Of a stretch of DNA of 64,000 nucleotides, positions 1 through 10,579 are shown one piece after another. Both the position numbers and the translations under genes were made by a program. Under the pieces are notes generated by a model, which did not search any database, was not told the DNA's origin, and was given only the letters and a program-made list of their open reading frames with translations. This DNA comes from Agrypnia vestita (Eukaryota > Arthropoda > Insecta > Trichoptera > Phryganeidae): the NCBI GenBank assembly GCA_016648135.1, contig JADDOH010024970.1, forward strand, positions 1-64,000, written 5' to 3'. The first letter of the stretch is position 1. Each line of letters starts with the position of its first letter.

Positions 1-654
1 CATTTTAAAATAAAACTCGGTTTTATTTAATTCAAATCCTATATTTCACTTTTGAAACATATTTATTTATCAAAATGAGATAGTCTCGCAAGTATAAAAA
101 AAATATGAATCATGTATTAAATCAATACAATTCTTGCATTAATTCATGCTTTGTCATATTAAAGTTAGTTATAAAAACATTGCAATATTATTATCATCTC
201 GATGAAATCCTTTCACATTTAGTGTCGCATAAATTTTGATGTTGTTTCTTTGAATATTTGTAAAGCATTTTTTTATATGTTAAAATAAAAATGTTTATGT
301 TTATTAATGTGTTAATAAAATAATTTTGGTTTTATTAAAACAGATACAGACTCGAAAGAATAAGTCGTATTAAAAAATGATAGGATAAGATATGTATTAA
401 TTTGGTTTCATGAAAACTGATGTATTATATTTATGGCACAAACTTTACCCAAATTCCTAAAATTTCCCGTAAATTTCGGCACAGAGACCCCACGTGCTTG
501 GAATTATTAAAAAAATTACGCAGAAAAAAATATTTTTTTTCTATTGTATCTATTTTTTATCCGTTATTAAGTGCTATACTTTGTATTGCTTTTAATTCTT
601 TTTAATTTTTTTTTTCATTCAATTTACATTCAATAATACTAAAATACACATCCT
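1..654. other. AT-rich stretch, no gene seen
   Basis: Very AT-rich with homopolymer runs. A 61-codon open frame at 420-605 has low-complexity composition and no recognisable motif, so I do not call it. Nothing else stands out before the PLE remnant. Confidence 0.5.
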
Positions 655-910
655 ACATAATCAGATATACGGCCTAAAACAAAATAATTTAGCAACACTT
701 GAAATTCATAAAAACCTAAACACAAAAAACCATAATCAACAATCAAGTACAACCCTTCACATCACCCTTTCTTACAATGTTCCCGATTTCCCACCACCTA
801 GATACCCCCCCCACTTGTACTGAATTCACAACCCATACATCAGACAACCACTCCCGCATACCTCAGTCTTAACTCACCTGAAGAAGGAAATGAAGATTTC
901 CGAAAAAGTA
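655..910 (+). mobile_element. Penelope-like element 3' end with hammerhead-like motif
   Basis: From 680 to 823 a plus-strand frame reads NLATLEIHKNLNTK and ends in a stop after a proline-rich, C-rich tract. The run LATLEIHKNLN matches the C-terminus of the PLE endonuclease relics near 41.2, 60.9 and 62.4 kb (LEILEIRKNVN, LETLEIIKKLN, LETVEILKNLN). The C-rich tract is followed at 878-905 by a hammerhead-ribozyme-like core: CTGAAGA, a GGAAAT/ATTTCC stem closed by a 4-nt loop, then GAAA. PLEs are known to carry hammerhead motifs in their terminal repeats. The element is 5' truncated and contains no reverse transcriptase here. Confidence 0.7.
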
Positions 911-1489
911 GTATTATTCTCAAATATAAAAAACAAAAAACAAATTTTAGTGTTTTTCTTTCATATTTATTTTATAAATGGATTTCCACAAAGTTAACGC
1001 CGAAAAATTTAATTAAACGAGTATGTGATTACAGTTGTATTTTTTTTTAATTCTTCAACAATTTTTCTGTAGATGAGTTTATTATTTTACATAGGTACTT
1101 ATTCTTTGTGTATATAAAGTACATTTTTAGGAGTGTATTCATTCGTAAAGATTCATTTCAAGAGTTTTCGCGAAGCGCTAATTTCGTTCAGGTGAACGTT
1201 ATATCATTTTACGATGGAGGCACATTTTCTTGCATAAATTTTAAGATCGGACGGTAAATCCGTACGCAAACACCCTTCTGTAAAGTTCGTCGTAAGATGA
1301 GAGGTATAAAAATGAAATAACCAGAGACATAACGTCCAAAACATGTGTCGCAAATCCAAGATGGCCGTCGTTTATCAGTTTTATTGACGTTATTCGTGCC
1401 TTTATAGCGGCGTGCGGGTGGCGCTGATTAAGAATACGCGACTCAAAAATAATACGCAAAAAATTTAATAGAGAAAGCTGCCGCGGGGC
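911..1489. other. Unassigned intergenic DNA
   Basis: AT-rich, then a mixed-composition part from about 1150. A minus-strand open frame at 1241-1522 runs into the neighbouring SINE and is probably fortuitous. No gene is supported. Confidence 0.4.
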
Positions 1490-1757
1490 GATAATAATTT
1501 CTTTGTCTCTCCGTCCGTCCATCAGTGCCCGTAACTTCGTGTAACGTCCGTAATTTTGTTCGAATTCACAGCTAAAAAAACTAAATTATAAGGCCGGAGG
1601 TGGGGCTCGAACCCGGGCCACCAATCCCGAACCTGCCACTCTATGTTGCCACGGTCGCCTCTCCGTGGGCCGCCTAAAAGATATTATAAATATATAATGG
1701 GGCTTAGTAAAGACACGAATCAATTTTCCTTCATTTTTGATGGATTACGGCTAGTTT
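1490..1757 (-). mobile_element. tRNA-derived SINE
   Basis: Read on the minus strand, 1603-1613 is a perfect polymerase III B box (GGTTCGAGCCC) set in a tRNA-like GC-rich head. It is followed by a body containing TTAGTTTTTTTAGCTGTGAATTC. The same body and head recur, diverged, at 10060-10322 (minus) and 10426-10579 (plus). The sequence upstream of the head (GGCTTAGTAAAGAC and a GATGGATTACGGCTAG run on the plus strand) is also shared with the 10.3-kb copy. End points are approximate. Confidence 0.65.
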
Positions 1758-1879
1758 TTCATTAGTTGATATGGTAGTTACTTTGTGTTGCAAGATGACT
1801 ATTTTAATTCGAACTGAATTGAACTATGTAATGCACTCACGTAGAGTTAAATTTAACAGGGCAGAGAAAAGAGTGGGAT

Positions 1880-2045
1880 ATACGATACGACTTATGAAGA
1901 TTGCTATAGTAAATACACAGGTCAAACCGCAAGAAACCTTAAAATAAGAATAAAGGAACATTGCCGTTGTTAAAGGAATAACAATTTCTCAGAATTCGCC
2001 AACCACATAAAATATCAACAATTTTTTCGATAATTACGAACCAAA
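1880..2045 (+). mobile_element. Degraded Penelope-like GIY-YIG endonuclease fragment
   Basis: Translating from 1890 gives DCYSKYTGQTARNLKIRIKEH, which aligns with the PLE endonuclease fragment at 41.0 kb (CDNFYIGKTKRNFETRVKEH). After a frameshift it continues SEFANHIKYQQFF, matching SDFAKHLIEYDHTF in that copy. This is the part of a GIY-YIG nuclease around the G residue and the R...EH helix. Stops and a frameshift show it is dead. Inference: a remnant of the same PLE superfamily whose 3' ends flank it. Confidence 0.65.
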
Positions 2046-4985
2046 ACTACTAAATGTTTATTAAGAGCTTGATAACCGTCTAAATCCCAAAGAACTTGAA
2101 TTCTGAGGAAACAATAATAAACAAGATCACATTCCTACAAATATCTCCACTTCTCAACATCTTTTCCTTAAAGGCCACCCAAAATATCACCCCCACTGCT
2201 CCACGAACCGTTACTCTACTCAAATAAGATGACATAATTCTGTATTTAGGTAAGTTACAAATAACACCTGATGATGTGATGCAAGCTTCACATTTTTCTT
2301 CAGCTTCCTCCAAAAAGTTGTATGGCGTCTTATACCATAAATACATAACCACCAATCTAGGTCACACACACACGAACACAAATGTGGCGAGTCTGCCGCG
2401 TAAACAAAGCTGAGGCACAACATTGTACACGAGGCTCGGACAGTGAATGGTACCCACAGCTTACCCAGGACCATTCTAAGAGGAAAAGCTTCCTTATCGG
2501 TCCTACTCAATCGTATTCAGGTTGACATTTTTTTAATACTACTTTGCAAGACCGTGCCACCCCGCAGCGGTCGTATATACCGCCGCGAGACCGCACGGCT
2601 GCAGAAACAAACCATTCACTGTCCCCACCGCGAAATAGGTCTTTATTAAAAAAAGAAAATGCACATGAAATAAAACAAAACAAGAGTCGTATAACTCTAA
2701 AATAAAACATAAACGAAATCATAAGCAAAACTAAACAAAACAAAACAAAACAGAATAACATACAATGTTAAAACATAACAAATTAAAGTAGCAATAACAA
2801 GAAAATTAAAGAAAAAAAAAGGACAAGAAAACAAGGCAGGGACACGCCCGGCGACGCCCGGAGCAGTCAGCATACATATACAGCTTCAAAAAAGTTATTT
2901 ATTTGTAAGACATATAAAACTAGCCAACGTCCTGTACGGGCATGTCAGTCTCTCAACGACCACCAGCGTAAGCTGGAGGCCCTGGTCCGTCGAGTCTTTA
3001 TCATCATCTTTATTATCGTAATTAACTTGTAATCGTTTTATCAAGCGAATAAAATCATCTAACATTTCACGACTTAGGAGAATAGGCATGATGACAGATT
3101 TTGAAATAATCTTCTATAATGTAGGTAAACATCTACTATTACCGAAAATAACATTATTTCAGTAATAAATAAAGGTTTAACGTAAATAATTGCATTTTCA
3201 TGTACCTATTTTTAATTTCGCGCAAAAACGCCCGTATATGTCATTTCGTCTACGTGACGTCAAGCCATGGTAAATATTGCATTGTGTCTATGACAACAGT
3301 TCAAAGACACGTTGATGGGTACATAGGCGTGACGTCATTTGCTCTGACCGTTGTTTCAACTAAAATGGCGGACTGCACAATTTCATACTTTTATTTTATT
3401 GAAAGTATTATTAATCTCAATGTGTTTATTAAAAAATCTAAAATCACTTGTTCTTTAATTCTTTAATACTGTCATCATACCTATTCCAAACGACGGGTTA
3501 TTATTATTATGATGGATGATGACTCTAAGACAGCTTTCTCCTCATTCGTCGATCACCACAAATTGGTGACTACCGACGCTCACCCTTCACCCCCAAAGTT
3601 GTTATATTTTTTCATATCTAATGTCGCAGGGTAGTTTACTACACAACGTATTTTTACTGTGCATGATTCAATTTTGCAATCATGTTTTCTATAAAAACGG
3701 TAATCTTATTTAATGTGTTACATGTGTCTATTAATATTTATATATTTAAATAGAAAAAGGTGCTTAATTTAATCATTTGTCTGAATGTTTTTATTTGTAA
3801 AATTTCTAGCATCACCTTGTTTTTCGTGTGTTAGTTTCTTTTTTATGAATATTTTTATGATGTATTGTGAAGAATAAATATATTGTCAGAAATACGAAGA
3901 ATGTCAAGAAATCGAGGATTTTTTAGCTCTCGTTCGCTTTACAGTAAATTGGAAATTGCTAGAAAGGTTTTATGTAATAAAAACCATCATATCCTACACA
4001 AAGAATAGTATGAGATTAATATTTAGCCCGGTTCACCTGAAAGAAACCTACTTTCATTTAGGTCTTTTAGCTGGAAGCTATTCTTTAAATTAATCTACGG
4101 TGGATACTTATGTTCCGGCAATACAATTGGCCATTGACCATTGAAATAACAAGTTTTAATTACCAAAACTCATCTGGGACAATTGCGTGCTAAAATCAAA
4201 CTTGGCGTTGGCATCCAACAAAGGGCTTGGGGTCCCTCAATAGTCACCAAAGTTAGCCGATTATTTCTGGACTCAAAGCGGCCAAATATTCGTCAATGCT
4301 TTCGAGAATGGCCGCTAAATGGGAGTCCTAAAACTATTAAAATTCATAGAATAACACGGCGGCTCTAAGGGTGTGATTCGAATAAACAATGAGGTGTCTT
4401 ATGTCTTTGTGAGCTGATGATTCTTAAAACACAATATTCTCAAATTTTGAAAACATAAAACTTTGCATGTTTTGTACGCCCCGCGGAAAATCTTTTATTT
4501 ATTTATTTATTTACCTTTTTAAACATATTACTGCAATGGCCGGTTTACTGCCAGTTTTCAATTTCTTCCAACCAGCCGCACAATTTAGTTGAACAATTGA
4601 AGGAGATTTTCGGTATACAATGGTTCTGTAGCAAAACTATAGACCAAGAGCCAGCGACCCCTAGGCTTACATTATAGTACAAAATTCGAAATGTTTTCTG
4701 TAGATGGACACGATATTGGCTGTATTACACTAAATTACATAAAAAATAGTTAACACATACTTACATAAATCTTTGTATAATAATTACGAAATTAATAATT
4801 CAGAGCATTTTTTGACAATAGTGTCGGTTATGACAGATAAAATTAATCCAGTGATATGCAATTTAATCAGTTCGCCAGAATTAAATTTCTCCTGCGCGCC
4901 TGATTTAACCAATATAATTGAAAATACATTCATTGTATAGGTATTCACTCAAAGAATATAATAAAAAAAGTTTCAATTCAATCAG
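2046..4985. other. Intergenic DNA without recognised gene
   Basis: Mostly AT-rich. A GC-richer island lies at about 2390-2640. Several open frames of 60-95 codons occur (2220-2510, 3200-3466, 4183-4368) but have no domain-like composition, repeats or neighbours that would support them. Confidence 0.4.
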
Positions 4986-5594
4986 ACAGCCGTAGCGGCT
5001 GGAATCCGAGAATAATTAAATTCGCCTTTAATGACCCGGCCCCGTCTGTTTGGGACGGCCTGGTGATGTGTCATCGCTCGTGCCTAGCGTATTGCATAGG
5101 CCCTTTTCAGGGCCTACAAATTTACTCTGTTTTATGATATAATTGATATTTTTTATTTTTAAGGAGAAATATTATGAAATATTTTAATTTAACTTTCTCG
5201 TTAGAGAAATTTACTGAGAATTGTACCATAGAAAGGAATATTTTTTTCAATTAATCAGTGAAATACTTCCAACAAGTATTCTGTTTTCTCTGCCAATCGC
5301 CGTTCGGAGCAGCCGGCTGGACATCGCAATGCTCCTTTCATGTCTTGAATGACATGACTGATTCTGAGCGGGGCAGTTCAGAAGCAAGCTGGGCGTGGCG
5401 TCCTCCTCGAACCAAGCGGGATCGCTTCAACAAGCGATTTAAACAAAGCCGGGCGGGGCGGTCTGCAGCCTGGCGCTTCCCTGGATCCGGCATACCAGAC
5501 GAGCGCACCCTTTTGGGTGGTTCTCGGAACATATATACAGAAATATTAGGAAATAGTTCACGTATCCATTGACTCCACGTCGGTTCCGGGTAGA
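4986..5594. other. GC-rich block, left half
   Basis: Much more GC-rich than the surroundings. It contains a histone-type stem-loop at 5099-5114, a TATATA run near 5530, and CATTGACTCCACGTC near 5565 that recurs as TACTGACTCCACGCC near 6387. No intact coding frame is convincing; a 104-codon plus-strand frame at 5258-5572 is probably fortuitous in GC-rich DNA. The block continues at 6272 after an inserted element. Confidence 0.45.
5099..5114 (+). promoter_or_regulatory. Histone-type 3' stem-loop sequence
   Basis: GGCCCTTTTCAGGGCC fits the metazoan histone mRNA 3' stem-loop consensus (GGYYYTTYTNARRRCC) at every position and is followed by TACAAA. No histone reading frame is visible upstream. 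An identical 16-mer occurs at 6749-6764. It may be a relic of a histone gene unit or coincidence within a repeat. Confidence 0.45.
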
Positions 5595-6271
5595 GCCTCC
5601 AAATATTCGTGATTCCAACTATTCGAATATCGAATAGTTAATGATAATATATTCGAATATTCGAATATATTCGTAAAATTTTTAAGAAATGAATAATTTA
5701 CTTCGGATGATAAATACATTCTTTATATTAAAAAAAAAACACAATAATTGTAGTATGTTATAAAAAACAACAAAAAAAATATATAAAAAAATGTTGAAAT
5801 ACGAAATAAAAAATTAAAAAAAAAACACAAAATAACTGACAAAATTTTAGACATGTTCATATTACTTCATATCTCACGCCCCACGTGCAAGTTTTTTTGA
5901 AAATTATTTTGTATATAACTTTTTGTTTGTCGGCTCAAATATTTATGAAAGCTTCATATTAAAGAATAATAGAAAGCCGACAAAACAAAGTATTTTAAAC
6001 GTAAGTGCTCATTATAATAAAACTATAAAGATTAGCATGACTTAAAAAAAGGCAAATGCAAGAGACGCCCGAATTCATTATATGTGAAATGACTTTCATC
6101 GCTTGCAAATGACTTTCAGGGTTCGTAAACCTTTGTTTCGTTTGTAAAATATAAAAAATCTTATAATATAAATATGAGCGAATACTTTACGAATACTTTT
6201 TAAAGTATTCGAATAACGAATACTTAAAAACAGGCGAATATATTCGAGGTTCGAATATTCGGATTGGAGGC
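5595..6271. mobile_element. AT-rich terminal-inverted-repeat element (TTCGAATA-type)
   Basis: The left end is GCCTCCAAATATTCG. The right end, reverse complemented, is GCCTCCAATCCGAATATTCG. Both lead into arrays of the palindromic word ATTCGAATATTCG. The interior is very AT-rich and encodes nothing. It splits a GC-rich block whose two halves resume at 5594 and 6272, as expected for an insertion. I could not find a clean target-site duplication, so the superfamily is open. Confidence 0.55.
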
Positions 6272-6414
6272 ACTATTCCGGGGCATCGCTTCGCGAGGCG
6301 ATTCAATAATTTATATAAATATAAATTCAGCAATTCGGATCTCGTCCGTTCAAGACCAGAAATATTTGGAAATATTTCGACTTTTCTACTGACTCCACGC
6401 CAGTCCTGGTGGAG

Positions 6415-6454
6415 ATTTGGCCACCATCGCTTCTCAAAGCGATGGTGGCCAAAT
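6415..6454. repeat. Perfect 18-bp inverted repeat
   Basis: Arms 6415-6432 and 6437-6454 are exact reverse complements around a CTCA loop. A third partial copy of the arm (CCACCATCGCTTCTCAAAGC) follows at 6469. Confidence 0.85.
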
Positions 6455-6748
6455 TCTTCTTCTCAAAGCCACCATCGCTTCTCAAAGCGACTCATTGAGG
6501 TCTGAGCGTCCCCCGAGACATTGCTTTGAAAACGATTCATTCTCTTTCCTAAAATAAAAAATGTGACTATAATTCATATAAATATTATATCATATATGTC
6601 AATATTTAAATTTCACGCGGTTTCGGGGCGGTGCTGACATCAACGGTCATGCCGCCGGGCGTCCGCACCCAAGATGATGTCATCGGTCCCATTCCATTCA
6701 TGGTGATCGAGTCGAGCCGCGAAGCTCGCCTTCGTCAATTTCTGAAAA

Positions 6749-6764
6749 GGCCCTTTTCAGGGCC
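6749..6764 (+). promoter_or_regulatory. Second histone-type 3' stem-loop sequence
   Basis: The same 16-mer as at 5099-5114, here preceded by CTGAAAA and followed by ATAACTG. A-rich sequence just 5' of the stem is typical of histone mRNAs, but the upstream frame is not a histone. Confidence 0.45.
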
Positions 6765-6765
6765 A

Positions 6766-7739
6766 TAACTGATCCCATCCAAAATAGTAAGTAAAACGTA
6801 AAATAATAAACCTGATATTTAATATGTCTAACGAGAGAGTACTTTACACTCATATTAATCATAGCAATACATTTTTCACGGGTCATTTCTACCACCATCT
6901 TTGTGTTACAAACTTTATAGTAACGAATATGAATTTTGTTTATTTTATTCGGGCCACTATTTAACAATATTACCTGACACATTATATTAATACGTTTCAT
7001 TTACTCATTTACTTGTACCTGTATTACCTGTTATCTGCAATAATCCCCGTAACTCAAATGTCATAAAATCCAAAACGTCTTACCTACTATCTAGAGAAAC
7101 TATTTCAGGTTAGATACCAAAGCATAAGTCCGGCGGTCGCTGGCCCTTACTCTACTAGCTCCATTTAACGAAACGAGTTGGAGATGGATGTTGACAAGGA
7201 AAGGTCAAAATAGATTTTGGAAATAATAAAATTGCTTTAATCTGCTTTTGAAAACAGTTTTGACCCCTAATTATGAGATGTCTAAGCATAGTTGACTCCA
7301 CAGTCTAGCCGATTGCACTTCGAATGAAGAGCTGAGCATTTTAGTATTGTGAATGCATGTGTTGAATAGTGAACTTCTGTCAGCTTAACATGAAGCGGAA
7401 AGCCCTGTATAGATAGAAAGTTGAATTTAAATGTCGGGGTCTGATGTGGGTGAAGATTCAAAAAGTCATTATAAAGTAGAGATAAAAAAGTGATGCAATC
7501 TTGCAAATTTTTTGAACAGACCTGCAATGTACGTACTATGTAAATATTTTTTTTTCACACACAGTTTATTACAATTTTTTTCTAGTCTATTAAAATAATA
7601 AAATACGTAACTTATAAAATTGTGTTATACATAGCACCTCTCCATTTAAGAGCATTGTGCTCGGACGAGGTACTTTGCATTGTTACATATAATTAGTTTA
7701 TACTATATTGTATATATGGGATGAAGTAGTGGAGTAAAA
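6766..7739. other. Intergenic DNA without recognised gene
   Basis: AT-rich. Open frames at 6698-7000 and 7282-7527 (minus) have no recognisable motif. The right part may be the 3' untranslated region of the adjacent LINE fragment. Confidence 0.4.
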
Positions 7740-8383
7740 TGTTTTTGATTTTGAGGGTAATGGTGTCTAGTTGTGTTTATTGAGATGTTCTCTTAATTTG
7801 TTTTACAATTGTTTTGTATATTTTTAATTTCGATTGGAAGATTGTTAAAATTTTTTATGCCTGAGTATGCGAAGTTTTGTTGATATTTTTTTGTATTGCA
7901 TTTCGGGATTTTAAAGTTGTCTTGTAATCTTGGTGATGTATTTTTTTCTAATTTTGTATGTTGGTTTTCGTTGATGAGCTGCATAATTGATATTTTTTTG
8001 TATATAGTTTCTTCCTTTGGGACTGGAAATATTTGGAATATCTAGTGTTTGTGTGGGGAATGTTGATTTTTTTTAAGTATGATTTAAATAATTGTTCTCT
8101 GAATTACTTTAATTTGATTAATTATATTATTATAAGTTCCACCCCGCCCTATTATTCCATATTAGAGTAGTGAGTTGCATAATTACCTATGAATATATGT
8201 ACATCTTCTAATTCTTTTGGTAAATTCGTTGATATGGCTATGCCATTTAAGATGTTGGTATATAATTACTCCAAGATATTTGATTTCCTTTCTTGGATTT
8301 ATTATTGAACATGAATTGTTGCATATTATTATGTATATGATTAAGCTTTTGAAATTATTATAGTACCTAGAGGAGTAGCACTT
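7740..8383 (-). mobile_element. LINE fragment, C-terminal reverse transcriptase part
   Basis: Reading leftwards on the minus strand, frames give IKYLGVIIYQHLKWHSHI, then YGIIGWGGTYNN and VIQRTII, then NFAYSGIKNFNNLPIEIK near the end. These are typical words of the region after the catalytic palm in jockey/CR1-like non-LTR retrotransposons. The same order is seen at 26.8-27.2 kb. Stops and frame changes show it is inactive. Its 5' side is interrupted by the foldback element at 8384. Confidence 0.7.
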
Positions 8384-8584
8384 AAAGCCCGGTCGCCAAA
8401 CAGAGAGAATTTCGTTCATTAACCCTTCGCTAGGTATCTTTGTCACTCGCGTACAATTATGTTGCTGTCACGCTCGCACAGGAACAGCGAACGAGCGTGG
8501 CAGCAACATAATTGTACGCGAGCGACAAGGATACGTAGCGCAGGGTCAATGTACGATATTCTCTCTGTTCGGCGACCGTGCTTT
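8384..8584. mobile_element. 201-bp foldback MITE
   Basis: Almost the whole element is one imperfect hairpin. Ends are AAAGCCCGGTCGCCAAACAG and, reverse complemented, AAAGCACGGTCGCCGAACAG. The innermost arms share CACGCTCG and CAGCAACATAATTGTACGCG. It is GC-richer than its surroundings and has no coding capacity. It abuts or interrupts the LINE fragment to the left. No clear target-site duplication was found. Confidence 0.75.
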
Positions 8585-10059
8585 GCCTGTCATCAAAAAA
8601 GCTAAAACCTCTAAAAAAAATTACGCTCTTGATTTTGCTCACTTAACCAATTTTCTAAAAAAAAATCGTCCTAAAAATTGTCAAAGTGATGTATTCCAGA
8701 TGACAATGCAATAGTTTTGATAAAATTTTAAGAATCAGTTGAATTATATAAAAAATATCATATTATTTCCAAATAACAATTAAATTTATTTAAAATGTTG
8801 TTAATTTTAACAATTATCAATATTTATCTGAAGGCATTACTCTTTTACATCTATTATGAATTAATGAAATGCTTATGAATGAAAGGTTTTTATGGTATGT
8901 TAAAAATTGAATCTCCAGCTTCACTATTGATTTGACATCTGAATAAATAAACTCAGTCATCTACCATATTATTTCTAATATAATAATTTATTCAACTCAG
9001 CGTATTTAAATAAATTGTACAATTAAATTAGAAAGTATTCAGGGAAATACTCAATGTGACTACAATGACACGACGACGATTCGAAAATCGCGTATTCTTT
9101 CGAGAATTTACAGCACAGTGTATTTAAAATTGAAATCTACCCTGATAAATTCTATGTATAAATAAGCCAGCTACCTTTTAGAAGGGATTTTTCTGTATTC
9201 TTTTAGAAAATCATTATTTCTTTCAGTTAAGGAGTAAGCTTGACATAACCTAATAAGTAAAATAAATTGTAGAGAAAAGCACAAAGAAATTTATTTAAAT
9301 AAATTGATTTATACATAAATGTACTAAATAATTTCACAATGAAACTAAATATACTTTGGTCTCATTGTTAAGTAAAATAATAACATAGATTTACATTTCA
9401 CACTAATATCATAAAATATCTTAATGATTACAACAATTATTGATTTATTTAAAAGAGTTTTGATTAAAAATATTTATATTGATATAACACCAAAAAAAAC
9501 TATTTGCATAATTTGTTGTATGACGTAATGGTGATCTGGGGCATACAGTGCGCATGGCCTTAAGCTGGAAAACATCTAAATCATTTTTTTAACTAAATCA
9601 TCAATTCCTAAATAGAAAAACATCTGAGGACAAGAATTATCGTTCCATTTTTTTTTCAGAGCTGTCCAGCTAATACAGTCATAGAATAGAAGCTTAAATA
9701 CTGAATATTACAAATATATAAATATTGTTCAAATAATGTACAAATACTGAATAGAAAATATAAATCCCACTAATTTTAAACTTACACAGCAAGTAAACAT
9801 ATTGTGGTTATACATAATATATTTTAAATAAAATCACACTGTTTGTTTAAAATCGCTCACTTTGTTAAGGACAAAACTGTAAGGACACGTTGATTAAATT
9901 ATTAACAATTAATGAAAAACACACTTTACATGCAAAAGTTAATTTAAACAGAGTAAAAATAAATTTCATGGGATAATAATATAACTAGTCGTACACCCGT
10001 GAAAAATCACGAAACAAGATTTAAGCATTACTTATTTATTTATTTATAGATCTAAATAT
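8585..10059. other. AT-rich stretch, no gene seen
   Basis: Long AT-rich DNA with many stop codons in all frames and no recognised repeat or gene. Confidence 0.5.
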
Positions 10060-10322
10060 AATAATATTACTGTCCGTCTGTTCCGTAAGACGGTAATGTC
10101 CTGGAATTCACTGCTAAAAAACGAAATTACACGGCTGGAGAGAGAATCGAACCTCGGACACGGTGGCAATGCGGCGAGTAGGCGACATAGCCACTATCGC
10201 TTCTCCGTGGCCCATCGAAAATATACTATGTATACTACACAATGTAAAAGCAGGGCTTAGCTAAGACGCAATCCATTAATTTACGCCTCCCCCGTTATTT
10301 TTCACGAGTGCACGGCTAGTAA
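10060..10322 (-). mobile_element. tRNA-derived SINE, left member of an inverted pair
   Basis: On the minus strand the B box GGTTCGATTCT lies at 10143-10153, preceded by a tRNA-like head and followed by GAATTCCAGGACATTACC. It is the same family as 1490-1757, and its sequence upstream of the head is also shared with that copy. Confidence 0.65.
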
Positions 10323-10425
10323 TAAAATAAAAAGTCAATGTCAAACGTCTAACGTAGGAGGCGTATATTGACGGTTCATGAAATAGTTTCGCCCTTATAG
10401 TATATTGTATATACAGTATATTTTT

Positions 10426-10579
10426 GTGGGCCACTGAGAAGCGGTGGTGGGTACGTCGGTTAGTTGCCACATTGCCAAGAGGTTCGAGTCTTTCTCCAGC
10501 CGTATAATTTCGATTTTTAGTTGTGAATTCCAGGAAGTTATGGCCTTACGGTACAGACAGACAATAATATAATAATATT
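10426..10579 (+). mobile_element. tRNA-derived SINE, right member of an inverted pair
   Basis: B box GGTTCGAGTCT at 10481-10491, followed by CCAGCCGTATAATTTCG and GAATTCCAGGAAGTTATGGC. The tail mirrors the start of the copy at 10060, so the two SINEs face each other with opposite orientation. Confidence 0.65.

Larger units (their letters stand above)
6272..6765. other. GC-rich block, right half
   Basis: Resumes the GC-rich DNA left of the inserted element. It contains TATATAAATATAAA near 6312, a perfect hairpin at 6415-6454, and a second histone-type stem-loop at 6749-6764. Motifs shared with the left half (TGACTCCACG words, AAATATT-GGAAAT words) suggest two copies of one ancestral unit. No intact protein frame is supported. 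Confidence 0.4.

Noticed and set aside
1241..1522. 93-codon minus-strand frame
   Set aside because: Overlaps the SINE and shows no motif; likely fortuitous.
5258..5572. 104-codon plus-strand frame in the GC-rich block
   Set aside because: GC-rich DNA has few stops by chance; low-complexity composition and a second frame on the other strand.
8457..8642. 61-codon minus-strand frame
   Set aside because: Lies largely inside the foldback MITE.
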